A DNA stretch of 64,000 nucleotides from Bdellovibrionales bacterium RIFCSPHIGHO2_01_FULL_40_29 (GTDB lineage: Bacteria; Bdellovibrionota; Bdellovibrionia; Bdellovibrionales; Bdellovibrionaceae), in the NCBI GenBank assembly GCA_001771815.1, contig MEPU01000010.1, positions 1 to 64,000 of the forward strand, written 5' to 3'. The notes under the pieces are model-generated. The model worked only from the letters and a program-made list of their open reading frames with translations. It was not told the DNA's origin and searched no databases. Below are positions 52,354-62,550 of the stretch, piece by piece (position 1 is the stretch's first letter; every line of letters starts with the position of its first letter). The translations under genes and the position numbers were made by a program.

Positions 52354-53043
52354 CTATTGAATTATACCACATCGAGCAACATAGAACTGACCCAATGTTC
52401 CGCTAGCTGCAGCACCGCCGTTTACATTTCTTGTATTTTGAAAGCGAACAACACCGCTGAAAGTTTGCGCATCCAAACGACCATCAAATCGCACTTCTCC
52501 ATAGCTATCTTTAAAACTCATGTAGCCATCACCCGTTTGTAAATTAAACTGTCCCGTAATCGTTGAACCATTTGTTGGTAAAAACTCTATGGCAACCGGC
52601 TCATAGGCTGTTCCATTTGGATCCAACTGAGCATTCAAAACAAAACTATCATAAACTTTAATAAGCATTTTTGACTGTGCCGCAACAACCATTCCATTGC
52701 CATCAACACGAACCATTCCTTGAAAGCGCACTCCCGTCGAATCTGTTGGAGAACTGCTGATTTGTCCAATTTCATCAGGTGAAATTGTTGCCGAAAGCAA
52801 TGCTTTCACACGACTTTCAAATGTTCCAGAGCTTGAGTCCAGAGTCATTTGCGCCTGCTGACCATTATCATAAATTGTTCCAATACCCGTTGTTCCTTGC
52901 GGACACGTCGTGGTTCCCGAGAAACTTCCGATGGTATTATTTAAAGTATTTGTTGTATTCACCGTTGCGCGAACTGGATCTTTCTTTGGGTTACAGGCAA
53001 CCACAAGCAGCGGCAGAATAAGTAACGGTAATAACTTTTTCAT
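52354..53043 (-). CDS. Lipoprotein, hypothetical
   Basis: A 229-residue protein starting at 53043 with GGAGG upstream; lipoprotein signal ending LVVAC. The mature part has NT/TN-rich linkers and beta strands with Cys at NxxTTCPQG and ARCGIIQ. No known domain. It sits 12 bases before the RelA/SpoT-like gene. Confidence 0.7.
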   Translation of the reverse strand: MKKLLPLLILPLLVVACNPKKDPVRATVNTTNTLNNTIGSFSGTTTCPQGTTGIGTIYDNGQQAQMTLDSSSGTFESRVKALLSATISPDEIGQISSSPTDSTGVRFQGMVRVDGNGMVVAAQSKMLIKVYDSFVLNAQLDPNGTAYEPVAIEFLPTNGSTITGQFNLQTGDGYMSFKDSYGEVRFDGRLDAQTFSGVVRFQNTRNVNGGAAASGTLGQFYVARCGIIQ

Positions 53044-53192
53044 AAATACCTCCAAGTTCTAAAAACTCTTTCACAAGACTACTACGCAATCCAGAGGCCA
53101 AGTGAACAGCTCAAGATGAGACACTTATCATTTTAATTGAATGATTATGAGACGCTCAAAACGAATACAGATGCGACTCTGAGGGTATTGCC

Positions 53193-53729
53193 TTATTTTG
53201 CGCGATTCAAACGACGCTTGTCAAAATAGTATTCACTCAAGATGGCCAGCAAAACACCAGCAACAATGGCAATATCAGCCACGTTCACAACACCTGTACG
53301 AAGTGGGATTTCGATAAAACCTAAATTCAATCGTGCTCCTGTATCAAAAACCATAAAATCAATAACCCCACCATTTTCACGAGTCATTCGATCCCATAAA
53401 TTTCCGAAACCACCGCCCATAATAAATGTATAGGCCAACAAATTCAGTCGAGATGTCTCATTTTTCAAGAGATACCAAAGCATCCCCCCAAGTCCTATCA
53501 CGACAACAACTGCAAATACCAAAAACCGCACCGTGCGAGACCAACTCCCACCGAACCCCAAAAAGGCTCCCGTATTTTCGGCATAGGTAAAACTGAAAAA
53601 TCCACCCAAGAAAACTGATGGGTCTTGCCCCTGTAGTGTGTTCACAGCCCAATACTTTGTTGCTTGGTCCAACCCCACCAATAAAAAAAGCAAAATACCC
53701 ACGACAATAAATTTAAATTTTAATGTCAT
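53193..53729 (-). CDS. lspA: LspA signal peptidase II
   Basis: A 178-residue protein with four membrane helices. The catalytic Asp pair is in GNLWDRMTR ... VIDF and VNVADIAI, and AENTGAFLGF is also present. It cleaves prolipoproteins after lipidation. Its start overlaps the stop of the FadJ-like gene by 4 bases (ATGA). Confidence 0.95.
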   Translation of the reverse strand: MTLKFKFIVVGILLFLLVGLDQATKYWAVNTLQGQDPSVFLGGFFSFTYAENTGAFLGFGGSWSRTVRFLVFAVVVVIGLGGMLWYLLKNETSRLNLLAYTFIMGGGFGNLWDRMTRENGGVIDFMVFDTGARLNLGFIEIPLRTGVVNVADIAIVAGVLLAILSEYYFDKRRLNRAK

Positions 53730-55897
53730 TGGCTCTCTTGCTGTTTATAGAATGTGGCTTGAGACTTGGCTCGCTCCATCATTTTCGATGATGGCTTCAA
53801 TCGATTTGCTTTTCGCTCGGCAGAGTATTTATTCAATTGATCAACAATGTAAACAGCTCCAACTGAATCCGCATATTTCAACAATCCCCCGCGAAATGGC
53901 GGAAAACCGGTTCCCATAATCATGGCTAAATCGACCTCGTGGGGTGTTTCAACAATACGATCTGCATCCAAAGCCAACGCGCATTCATTGATCATCGAAA
54001 ACACACAACGCTCGATGCATTCAGCAATTGAAAGCGGATTTGTTGGTGCCGGCAATCCCAATTCCGAATAGATTGAACCATCAAATTCAGTTTTTCGGCC
54101 ATCTTGACTGTACTTGTAAAAACCCAGACTACTTTTTTGTCCCAGTCTTTTTTTATTTTGCTCTAATTTCTCCATCAATGGAGGTATTTCAATACGATCA
54201 GGATAAGCAGACTTAAAAATTTTCAAAACTTTCAAGCAAACATCCAAACCAACGCTATCCATTAATTCAAATGGCCCCATTGGCATTCCAAACTCATAGA
54301 CAAAAGCTTTATCAACTTTTTCAATATCCATTCCATCAGCTAATAAAAAAGCCGCTTCCGCCATATAGGGTAGTAAAAGTCGATTCACCAAAAATCCTGG
54401 CCCATCCTTAACAACGACAGGCATTTTTCCCATTTTTTTTGCCAATTCGAAAACAGTCACAATCGTTTCATCAGATGATTTTGGAGATCGAATCACCTCA
54501 ACTAACGGCATTTTATGAACAGGCGAGAAAAAGTGCATTCCTGCAAAATTTTCGGGATGCGGATGGCCTTCAGACATTTCGGTTACAGAAAGTGAACTTG
54601 TATTGGTCACGATAATCGCATCTGATCGCATCTCTGAAGCTGTCTGTGCGATCACTTTCTTTTTGATACTCATGTCTTCGACAATAGCCTCGACAGTCAC
54701 ATCTATATTCTTAAATCCCGAGAAATCAGTTGTGGTTGAAACCAACGCCATTTTTTGAGTGAACTGGTAGTTATCGATCACTCGTTTTTTTGCCAATCGC
54801 GCCCATAAATCACGCGCATGCTTCAATGCTTTTGAATTCGCATCAAAAGAAATATCTTTCACGCGAACATCAATGCCCTTGTCCGCAGCAACATAGGCTA
54901 TTCCTCCACCCATCGTTCCAGCACCAAGAACACCCAAGTGCTTCACTGGTTTTGCTTTGATACTTCCATTGGCCACTCCAGTTTGTTTCTTGACCATCTC
55001 TGTCAGATAAAAAACATGAATTAAATTTTTAGAAATATCTGTCAGGGCACATTTTGCAAATTCTTCGCATTCTGTTTTTAAAGCTTGAGTCCGATGAGCA
55101 GATCCATAGGTTCTGCGAATAACTTCTAGTGCTGCTAAAGGCGCTGGATAATGTCCTTTTGAGGCCTTCATCACGCCTTCTTTTGCTTTTTTATAGACCA
55201 CTCCCGAAAGAACTCCTTCAAGTAGACCTGCAACAATACCTTTTGGCATAAACTTTTTACGACGCTTCTGACCACCATCTGCAATTATTTTTTGAATTTG
55301 TTCATCCGCAAAATTTTCAAGTAAATTTGGATGCACCACAAAATCAACCAATCCAATTTTAAGCGCTTTCTTCGCATTCAGTAATTTACCTGCTAAAATC
55401 ACATCCAGCGCAGCTTGTAAACCGACCACACGCGGCAACCGCACGCAACCACCGAATCCGGGTATGATTCCTAATTTTGTCTCTGGCAATCCAATTCGCG
55501 TTGAAGAATCTTCCGTTGCGATTCTATAATCACAAGCTAAAACCATTTCACAACCGCCACCGGCACAAGCCCCATGAATCAAGGCCATTGTCGGCATCGG
55601 CAAATCTTCAATCAAATTCATGATCTCTTGTCCGCTTTGAACAGCTGTTTGCACATCTTCAATCGTTTTCAGCTGACGAATTTCTTCAATATCTGCACCG
55701 GCTATAAAAATAGTTGGCTTTGCCGAGCGAAAAAGAACCATTTTATAATTTGAAGTTTTCAACTTCTCTAGATGATCACGGAGCTCTCTCATCACGGGTG
55801 TTGAAAGTTTGTTGATCCTTTCATTGGGTCGATCAAAAGTTAATATCGCAACATCGTTTCCTTGAATATTTTTAGTCGTAAATTGAATTGCTGACAT
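53726..55897 (-). CDS. FadJ/FadB-like bifunctional fatty acid oxidation enzyme
   Basis: A 723-residue fusion. The N-terminal enoyl-CoA hydratase has IFIAGADIEEI, HGACAGGGCEMVL and GLPETKLGIIPGFGG. The 3-hydroxyacyl-CoA dehydrogenase has GVLGAGTMGGGIAY (about 327-340), NTSSLSVTEM, HFFSPVHKMPLVEV and PGFLVNRLLLPYMAEA, followed by a second C-terminal 3HCDH half (HEVDLAMIMGTGFPPFRGG). It hydrates and oxidises acyl-CoA in beta-oxidation. The thiolase gene lies 7 bases upstream. Confidence 0.95.
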   Translation of the reverse strand: MSAIQFTTKNIQGNDVAILTFDRPNERINKLSTPVMRELRDHLEKLKTSNYKMVLFRSAKPTIFIAGADIEEIRQLKTIEDVQTAVQSGQEIMNLIEDLPMPTMALIHGACAGGGCEMVLACDYRIATEDSSTRIGLPETKLGIIPGFGGCVRLPRVVGLQAALDVILAGKLLNAKKALKIGLVDFVVHPNLLENFADEQIQKIIADGGQKRRKKFMPKGIVAGLLEGVLSGVVYKKAKEGVMKASKGHYPAPLAALEVIRRTYGSAHRTQALKTECEEFAKCALTDISKNLIHVFYLTEMVKKQTGVANGSIKAKPVKHLGVLGAGTMGGGIAYVAADKGIDVRVKDISFDANSKALKHARDLWARLAKKRVIDNYQFTQKMALVSTTTDFSGFKNIDVTVEAIVEDMSIKKKVIAQTASEMRSDAIIVTNTSSLSVTEMSEGHPHPENFAGMHFFSPVHKMPLVEVIRSPKSSDETIVTVFELAKKMGKMPVVVKDGPGFLVNRLLLPYMAEAAFLLADGMDIEKVDKAFVYEFGMPMGPFELMDSVGLDVCLKVLKIFKSAYPDRIEIPPLMEKLEQNKKRLGQKSSLGFYKYSQDGRKTEFDGSIYSELGLPAPTNPLSIAECIERCVFSMINECALALDADRIVETPHEVDLAMIMGTGFPPFRGGLLKYADSVGAVYIVDQLNKYSAERKANRLKPSSKMMERAKSQATFYKQQESQ

Positions 55898-55904
55898 ATG
55901 ACAG

Positions 55905-57257
55905 TTACCCTTCGTTTTCCAAAATTATTGTCCCACCTTGACCACCACCAATACATAATGTGGCCAAACCGAATTGAATTTGACTGCGTTGCATCTCTTT
56001 CATCAACGTGAGTGTGATTCGTGAACCAGTTGCTCCAACAGGGTGACCATAAGCAATGGCTCCGCCATTCACATTCAAAATATCTGAGCGCAACTCACCA
56101 ATTCTTCCAGCAAGTCCCAATTTTTTTCCAAATTCATCGGATTCAAATGCTTTCTGACAAGCCAACACCTGAGCCGCAAAAGCCTCATTCAATTCAACTC
56201 GCCCGATATCCTTCATTGTTAACCCAGCTCGTTTCAGTGCGAGTGGTGTCGAATAAGCCGGTCCCATTCCCATTCTTTCGGGCTCAAGTCCAACATATCC
56301 ATAACCTCGAATACGAGCCACGGGCTTATAACCTAAAGCTTCTGCTTTTTCGCGAGCCATTAATAATACCATCGCGGCCCCATCTGTGATGGGACATGAA
56401 TTTCCGGCTGTAATAGTTCCTGTAACTTTATCGAAAAATGGTTTCAACTTTTGAAGCGCTTCCAGGGTTTGATTATCACGCGGACCAATATCTTCAGTGA
56501 TTGTTTCTTTAAAATCAGGCGGTAAATACAAAGGCGTCATTTCTTCTTTTATTTTTGATTTTGCTGCGGTGGCTTTTTGATGCGACAACAGAGCATATTC
56601 ATCTTGCTGGCGGCGAGTGATTCCAAATTCTTTTGCAATCACTTCAGCAGTCATGCCCATATTCATTCCCACAAATGGGTCTGTTAATCCTTCGGCCAAT
56701 GCTATGATGGGTTTATACTTTGTTTTTGCAAGAGGGGCTGTCGTTGCCATTTCTTTGATTTGCTTGAGATCCGCCATCAACCAATCCCAAAGAGCTGAAA
56801 TTTTTGCTCCGCCTGAACGCGCAGAACCTAATCGTTCAATGATACTGGTGATAGCTGGTGGCATAATGAATGGCATTTGCGACATGTTCTCGGTTCCACC
56901 AGCCACAATAATATCCATTGTTCCAGAACGAATCCGCTCAAAACCTGAACTGATACTCTCCATAGCTGAAGCACAATTGCGATGCACAGTGACGGCCGAC
57001 GTTGACAGTGGAAATCCCGAGTTCAAAGCCACAACACGAGCGATATTAACGGCATCAGAGGGTGACCCTGTATTTCCCAAAATCACTTCATCAACTAAAT
57101 TCACATTTAAATTTGTGCGAGCAATGAGCTCTTTCAAAGCCACCTGTCCAAGTTGAGCGGCGTGAACTGTTTTTAACTTAGTACCTGCTTTTGCAAAGGG
57201 TGTACGCACTCCATCGACAATGACGACATCTCGTGCATTTTTAGGCAGTGAACTCAT
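55905..57257 (-). CDS. Acetyl-CoA acyltransferase (thiolase)
   Basis: A 450-residue thiolase, close to FadI in length. Active-site C95 is in HRNCASAMES, the His in GHPVGATGSR and the second Cys in LCIGGGQGG. It cleaves 3-ketoacyl-CoA with CoA. First gene of the thiolase-fadJ-lspA run, divergent from maeB. The two beta-oxidation subunits are encoded together. Confidence 0.95.
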   Translation of the reverse strand: MSSLPKNARDVVIVDGVRTPFAKAGTKLKTVHAAQLGQVALKELIARTNLNVNLVDEVILGNTGSPSDAVNIARVVALNSGFPLSTSAVTVHRNCASAMESISSGFERIRSGTMDIIVAGGTENMSQMPFIMPPAITSIIERLGSARSGGAKISALWDWLMADLKQIKEMATTAPLAKTKYKPIIALAEGLTDPFVGMNMGMTAEVIAKEFGITRRQQDEYALLSHQKATAAKSKIKEEMTPLYLPPDFKETITEDIGPRDNQTLEALQKLKPFFDKVTGTITAGNSCPITDGAAMVLLMAREKAEALGYKPVARIRGYGYVGLEPERMGMGPAYSTPLALKRAGLTMKDIGRVELNEAFAAQVLACQKAFESDEFGKKLGLAGRIGELRSDILNVNGGAIAYGHPVGATGSRITLTLMKEMQRSQIQFGLATLCIGGGQGGTIILENEG

Positions 57258-57416
57258 GGTGTAGTCTCCTGGTTTGGGTCATTTTAATTCGCTGTATAAT
57301 CTCGTTATTAAACCTTAAAAAATGGTTTGAGGCAATTGACGCTACTCAACAATACAGACCAACAAATTGTGCTTTTCCGAACACATTCGTAGAATAAACA
57401 CTCTAAAGAGGTTGAA

Positions 57417-59723
57417 TTGGAAAATACAAAACCAGAAAAAAATTTCGACAAAGAAGCGTTAGAATTTCACAAAAAAGGCCGTCCCGGAAAAATCGAAGTT
57501 GTTTCGACAAAAGACTGCAATACCGAAAAGGCACTCTCCCTTGCCTACTCTCCGGGAGTTGCAGCCCCTTGCAAAGAAATCGCAAAAAATCCAGATACTG
57601 TTTATGACTACACAACTAAAGGAAATTTAGTTGGGGTCATTTCTGACGGCACAGCTGTCTTGGGTCTAGGAAATATTGGTCCATTGGCGGCAAAGCCAGT
57701 TATGGAAGGCAAAGGTATTTTATTTAAAATGTTTGCTGGTATTGATGTTTTTGATATCGAAGTCAAATCTTCATCTCCTGCGGAATTCATCGCTGCCGTA
57801 CGCACATTGGAACCAACATTTGGCGGAATCAACTTAGAAGACATCAAAGCCCCTGAGTGTTTCGAAATTGAAGAAACATTGAAGCGCGAAATGAATATTC
57901 CCGTTTTTCATGACGATCAACATGGAACAGCCATTGTCAGCGGAGCAGCCTTGCTTAATGCCTGTCAGATTATTGGTAAACAACTCAGCGATATTCGCGT
58001 GGTTATTAATGGCGCGGGCGCCGCTTCGATTTCTTGCACAAATATTTTTGTGAGCCTTGGTGTGCAAAAGCACAACGTCATTATGTGTGACAGCAATGGC
58101 GTGATATTCAAAGGCCGCACAAAAGGCATGAATAAATACAAAGAAGCCTTCGCGGTAGAAACTCCTCTGCGCACATTAACTGAAGCTCTTGCTGGTGCTG
58201 ATGTTTTCTTAGGTCTCTCGGTCGCCGGAGCCGTCACTGGGGAAATGCTTCAACTGATGAATAAGGATCCCATTATTTTTGCGATGGCAAATCCTGATCC
58301 TGAAATCAGACCCGAAGAAGCTCGAAAAGCACGTCCTGATGCGATTATTGCTACAGGTCGCTCCGATTATGCCAATCAAGTGAATAATGTCCTTGGCTTT
58401 CCATCCATTTTTCGCGGCGCCCTTGATACCCGCTCTACTCAGATCAACGAAGCCATGAAACTGGCAGCTTGCCATGCTTTAGCAAAATTGGCGCGCGAAG
58501 AAGTTCCGGATTATGTTTCAGCATCTTACGGTGGGCAAAAGTTTAAATTTGGCCGCGAGTATCTCATTCCAAAACCTTTTGATACCCGCGTGCTTTTACG
58601 AGTGGCTCCCGCCGTCGCCAGAGCAGCAATCGAAACCAAAGTCGCCCGCATTGAAATCACAGATTGGAATCTTTATCACGACAAGCTCGAAGCTATTCAA
58701 GGACCACAGAAAGTTTTTGTTCGTTCAGCTGTTCACCGGGTTCATGAAAATTCGAAACGTCAGGGCTTCTTGCCAAAAATTGTTTTTCCAGAGGGCACCA
58801 GTTCAAAAATTCTTAAGGCTCTAAAAACCTGCCAGGAAGAAAAAATCTGCCAACCTATTATTTTGGGGTACCCTGACCATATTTTAGAAAAAGCCAAATC
58901 CCATGATGTGAATTTAAATGGAATTGAAATCATCAATCCGGCGACACATCCCAAATTAGGACTTTACGCTCAAAAACTTTTTGAATCTCGTCAACGTAAA
59001 GGCATCAATATCAAAGAGGCTGAACGCCTGATGATGGAGCCCAGTTATTTTGCGGCCATGATGCTGGATCAAGGTGATGCCGATGGAATGATTAATGGCG
59101 CCACAACAGATTATGCCAAAGCCGTGCGTCCTATTTTACAAACAATTGGAATCACTAAGAACGCAGTCCCTGCAGGACTTAATATTGTTCTAGCAGATAA
59201 TAAGCTTTTATTTTTCACGGACACGACCGTCAATTTTAATCCGACGGCAGAACAACTGGCGCAGATTGCTATTCAAACAGCCCAAGTGGCCGAACATTTT
59301 GGACAAAAACCTCGAATCGCCATGTTGAGTTTTTCAAACTTCAGTGGCGCCGAAGGAACTCCTGCAAAAATGAAGCGTGCCGCAGATATAGTTCGCCAAT
59401 TGCGACCTGATATTTTGGTTGAAGGTGACATGCAGGCCGATACAGCCGTGAATCAAGAAATTCAAGATCGAATTTTTCCATTCTCTGGTCTGAAGGGCGA
59501 AGCCAACATTTTGGTTTTTCCAAATTTAGAAAGCGCTAATATCTCTTACAAATTGCTTCAGCAATTGGGTAAAGTCGAAGTTCTGGGACCATTTTTGATG
59601 GGAGTTCGACGAGCTGCCAATGTCTTGCAACGGACAACAACGGAAAGCACTATTTTTAGTTCTGTTGTTTTAACTGCTCTCGAAGCTCAGTTTATAACTG
59701 ATTACAGAAGTCAAAAAAATTGA
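57417..59723 (+). CDS. maeB: NADP malic enzyme with phosphotransacetylase domain
   Basis: A 768-residue protein starting at TTG with AGAGG upstream. The malic enzyme half has SLAYSPGVAAPC, GNIGPLAAKPVMEGK, VFHDDQHGTAIV, GAGAASISC and ATGRSDYANQVNNVLGFP. The C-terminal half (about 440-765) is a PTA_PTB domain with FPEG and GRRAANVLQ-like elements. It decarboxylates malate to pyruvate, producing NADPH; the PTA domain is usually regulatory. It is divergent from the fatty acid oxidation genes. Confidence 0.95.
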   Translation: MENTKPEKNFDKEALEFHKKGRPGKIEVVSTKDCNTEKALSLAYSPGVAAPCKEIAKNPDTVYDYTTKGNLVGVISDGTAVLGLGNIGPLAAKPVMEGKGILFKMFAGIDVFDIEVKSSSPAEFIAAVRTLEPTFGGINLEDIKAPECFEIEETLKREMNIPVFHDDQHGTAIVSGAALLNACQIIGKQLSDIRVVINGAGAASISCTNIFVSLGVQKHNVIMCDSNGVIFKGRTKGMNKYKEAFAVETPLRTLTEALAGADVFLGLSVAGAVTGEMLQLMNKDPIIFAMANPDPEIRPEEARKARPDAIIATGRSDYANQVNNVLGFPSIFRGALDTRSTQINEAMKLAACHALAKLAREEVPDYVSASYGGQKFKFGREYLIPKPFDTRVLLRVAPAVARAAIETKVARIEITDWNLYHDKLEAIQGPQKVFVRSAVHRVHENSKRQGFLPKIVFPEGTSSKILKALKTCQEEKICQPIILGYPDHILEKAKSHDVNLNGIEIINPATHPKLGLYAQKLFESRQRKGINIKEAERLMMEPSYFAAMMLDQGDADGMINGATTDYAKAVRPILQTIGITKNAVPAGLNIVLADNKLLFFTDTTVNFNPTAEQLAQIAIQTAQVAEHFGQKPRIAMLSFSNFSGAEGTPAKMKRAADIVRQLRPDILVEGDMQADTAVNQEIQDRIFPFSGLKGEANILVFPNLESANISYKLLQQLGKVEVLGPFLMGVRRAANVLQRTTTESTIFSSVVLTALEAQFITDYRSQKN

Positions 59724-60985
59724 GTCAGCACGTCCGAATCAACGAAAAAGATAAAGTCATTGTTGTCGGAGTAGGTCTGAAATCAGAACCTATTTCCGAA
59801 ATCAAAGAAAATCTTTGCGAGCTCGAAGAGCTGGTCATGGCCGCCGGTGGTGATGTCATTGGATCGACTGTGCAGGTTTTACCGCAGTTCAATCCAAGCA
59901 CGCTGATTGGCACAGGAAAAGTTCAAGAAATTAAAGAAATGGTCGAAGAAAGCAAATGCAATTTAGTTGTACTTGATCATCAACTTTCGGGAATTCAAAC
60001 GCGAAATTTACAAGAATCCATCGGTTGTAAAATATTAGACCGTTCGCAATTGATTCTGGATATTTTTGCCCAGCGTGCTCGCACCTATGAAGGAAAACTT
60101 CAAGTGGAGTTGGCGCAGTTATTGGATCAAATGCCCCGCATGATCGGCGCATGGAATGAATCACTCTCAAGACTGGGTGGCGGTATTGGTACGCGCGGCC
60201 CCGGAGAATCAGCACTAGAAAACGATCGCCGCCGTATCCGAGAAAAAATTTCTTTGGTCAAAAAAAAATTGGATGAAGTTTCTCAACACCGCGCCCAGCA
60301 TCGCCAATCTCGAAAACGAAATGAGATCCCAAGCTTTGCTTTGATTGGCTATACAAATTCAGGAAAAAGCTCGTTGCTCAATCGCCTGACTGGCGCTCAA
60401 GTGGTTGCCAAGAATATGGTTTTTGCGACACTTGATCCGACAACTCGTAAGGTCTTTTTAGATGATGGCCCCCCTGCTGTTGTGACAGACACCGTGGGCT
60501 TTATCCGAAAATTACCTCCACAATTGATTGAAGCCTTTAAAGCCACACTCGAAGAATCTTCAGAGGCTGATATTTTACTGCACGTTGTGGATTTGTCTTC
60601 ACCCAATATGGAACGGCAAATTGAAGTCATCGAAAGCCTGATGAAAGAATTCAAATGGGAAGATAAAAAAATTATTCATGTCTTCAACAAAGTCGATATT
60701 GCTCCAGTTGATCGCCAATTTCGCGTGAAACATTTTCCCCGCGTTTTTGTCAGCGCTCTGACCGGCCAAGGGTTTGATCAGCTTAAAAAATTAATGTCTG
60801 ACTCGATCAACGAAATGCAGACCGAAGTCGAGCTGTACTTTGATCGTGCGAATGAATACCGTATCTATGATTTAAGTCGCGAGGCTAAAATCAATCGCAA
60901 AGAACCTGCCACTGAAGGCACAATTTGCTTCGCTATGATGACCCCGACTTTATTAAATAAATGGCGGGATTTTTTAGTTAAATAA
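59720..60985 (+). CDS. hflX: HflX ribosome-associated GTPase
   Basis: A 421-residue protein starting at a TTG that overlaps the maeB stop (TTGA). N-terminal HflX domain (FNPSTLIGTGKVQEI, LDHQLSGIQTRNLQ, QVELAQLLDQMPRM), GTRGPGE, a coiled coil, then the G domain: GYTNSGKSSLLNRLTG, TVGFI, FNKVD. HflX splits stalled ribosomes. Translational coupling to maeB is likely. Confidence 0.94.
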   Translation: MSQHVRINEKDKVIVVGVGLKSEPISEIKENLCELEELVMAAGGDVIGSTVQVLPQFNPSTLIGTGKVQEIKEMVEESKCNLVVLDHQLSGIQTRNLQESIGCKILDRSQLILDIFAQRARTYEGKLQVELAQLLDQMPRMIGAWNESLSRLGGGIGTRGPGESALENDRRRIREKISLVKKKLDEVSQHRAQHRQSRKRNEIPSFALIGYTNSGKSSLLNRLTGAQVVAKNMVFATLDPTTRKVFLDDGPPAVVTDTVGFIRKLPPQLIEAFKATLEESSEADILLHVVDLSSPNMERQIEVIESLMKEFKWEDKKIIHVFNKVDIAPVDRQFRVKHFPRVFVSALTGQGFDQLKKLMSDSINEMQTEVELYFDRANEYRIYDLSREAKINRKEPATEGTICFAMMTPTLLNKWRDFLVK

Positions 60986-61001
60986 GTTATAGTATAAGTC
61001 T

Positions 61002-62141
61002 ATGACAAAATTTTATCTTATCTTTTTAATTGCCGTTACAATTTCACCAAACATCCAAGCTCAGAACAAGTGCATTAGCGGTAAAGAGTCCTCTTCCCAT
61101 TTATTAGATCAAATGAAAACCGCCTCTCAAAATCCTCAGTCTCCGACCTATTCTATTTTTAAGGCCTACAATCTGGGGCAATCCACAGAAGGCAATGCTA
61201 TTGCCTCTGAATTCTGCACCGATGACAAATGTCGTTTTAGACAATCTGAAATGGCAGACTTCAAAAGAATCTCCGAAGCCACCACAAAAGTATTAAAAGC
61301 TCCACAAATGGCTTTCAAAATGGAGTGCGTGATTGCTGGAGCTCAATTTAAAGCTGAAACTTCTGAAATCCATTGCCCTTCAGGAAAACGAACCAAAGGT
61401 TCATTTGATTTTTGCGTCAATCAAGATCTTTTGGCCTACCAAAATGCGGTTGTCAGCAATTTTCAAGACTGTCTCCAAGCCAGTGGAATAAGAACTTTGG
61501 ATGCCGCTCACCTATTTAAAATGTTCACGCTGGAATCAGCCTTCAAACCTTACTACGCTTATCCAGGCGGAGTGGGTTTTGGTCAGCTGACATCTATTTT
61601 TGTGAATGATCTGCATGAAGCCCACCGTGGACGAAAATTCATTCAAGCCATGGCCAATTCAAATAACTCCCAATGCCAAGCTGCAAAAATAATTGCCGAA
61701 AAGGATCTTCAGAATAAACCCCGACATTCTGACAACTGCAGCTTTGTTACCATTGGCGAAGGCTTAGAACGCAATATTCTGTATTCTATGTTAGGCCTCG
61801 CAAGTTCGTGGAAAAATGATATTGAACCTAAACTTCGAAAATATATTGCTAAGCATGCTGGACACCCGCGAATCGAAGAAGTTAAAAATATGGCATTACT
61901 TAACTCGTATGGACCAGGGCGTGCTAAGGCTCGCGCCACTATTGATCGATTATCAGGCTTACCTCCAGACAAATTTCTGGCGGCTATAAAAAAACCACTT
62001 CGCACCAAGCGCGGAAATCTCACGTACTACACAGATCGCATTGAACGCCGTCAAAAGAATTTACTGACTACGAAACTGATTGATCCTGTTAAATCAGAGT
62101 ACGCTAAAACTGGAGCCAACGCATGCGTCAATACAAACTAA
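61002..62141 (+). CDS. Secreted lytic transglycosylase-like protein
   Basis: A 379-residue protein with a signal peptide (FYLIFLIAVTISPNIQA). Residues 165-205 read FKMFTLESAFKPYYAYPGGV then GFGQLT, the ESxxxP...GxGQLT signature of SLT/lysozyme-like muramidases with a likely catalytic Glu. Around it are cysteine-rich parts (CTDDKC, HCPSGKR) and NSYGPGRAKA. It may cut peptidoglycan of self or prey. The 3' end overlaps the next gene by 19 bases. Confidence 0.7.
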   Translation: MTKFYLIFLIAVTISPNIQAQNKCISGKESSSHLLDQMKTASQNPQSPTYSIFKAYNLGQSTEGNAIASEFCTDDKCRFRQSEMADFKRISEATTKVLKAPQMAFKMECVIAGAQFKAETSEIHCPSGKRTKGSFDFCVNQDLLAYQNAVVSNFQDCLQASGIRTLDAAHLFKMFTLESAFKPYYAYPGGVGFGQLTSIFVNDLHEAHRGRKFIQAMANSNNSQCQAAKIIAEKDLQNKPRHSDNCSFVTIGEGLERNILYSMLGLASSWKNDIEPKLRKYIAKHAGHPRIEEVKNMALLNSYGPGRAKARATIDRLSGLPPDKFLAAIKKPLRTKRGNLTYYTDRIERRQKNLLTTKLIDPVKSEYAKTGANACVNTN

Positions 62142-62530
62142 TTGCCATAATACTTTTTGCATTTAGTGCCCTGGCTGTATCACCCGAGCCCACGAATGCA
62201 ACCTACGAAGAATTTCAGAGATCAAAAGATCAGTTTTTAGCAATGAAATTGACTCAAAAAGATTTTTCAAAAAAATTCAAAGAGCTAGATTCACAACTAA
62301 CGGCGCTTTATGAAAAACTAAAAGCCTCTGAATCCGAAGAACTCTCTGTCGAGGGCAATCAAATGGCTCTGGATCTTGAACTTCTTGAGCCACTCCGTCA
62401 GCTTGCCAATTCAAAGTTTGATAAAGCCGCCTGTCGTGAAGCGCGCCATTCAAATCAAATGAATGTCACTCCCGAAGACAAAGAGCAAAACGACGTCATC
62501 GAAAAAGTCATTCAATCTATTTGCAAATAA
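62123..62530 (+). CDS. Small secreted helical protein
   Basis: A 135-residue protein with a signal peptide (LIAIILFAFSALA), an amphipathic helical body (TQKDFSKKFKELDSQLTALY) and two cysteines (AACRE and the C-terminal SICK). It overlaps the transglycosylase-like gene, suggesting a functional pair. Family not recognised. Confidence 0.65.
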   Translation: MRQYKLIAIILFAFSALAVSPEPTNATYEEFQRSKDQFLAMKLTQKDFSKKFKELDSQLTALYEKLKASESEELSVEGNQMALDLELLEPLRQLANSKFDKAACREARHSNQMNVTPEDKEQNDVIEKVIQSICK

Positions 62531-62550
62531 TGGAACAAAAAACTAAGGAC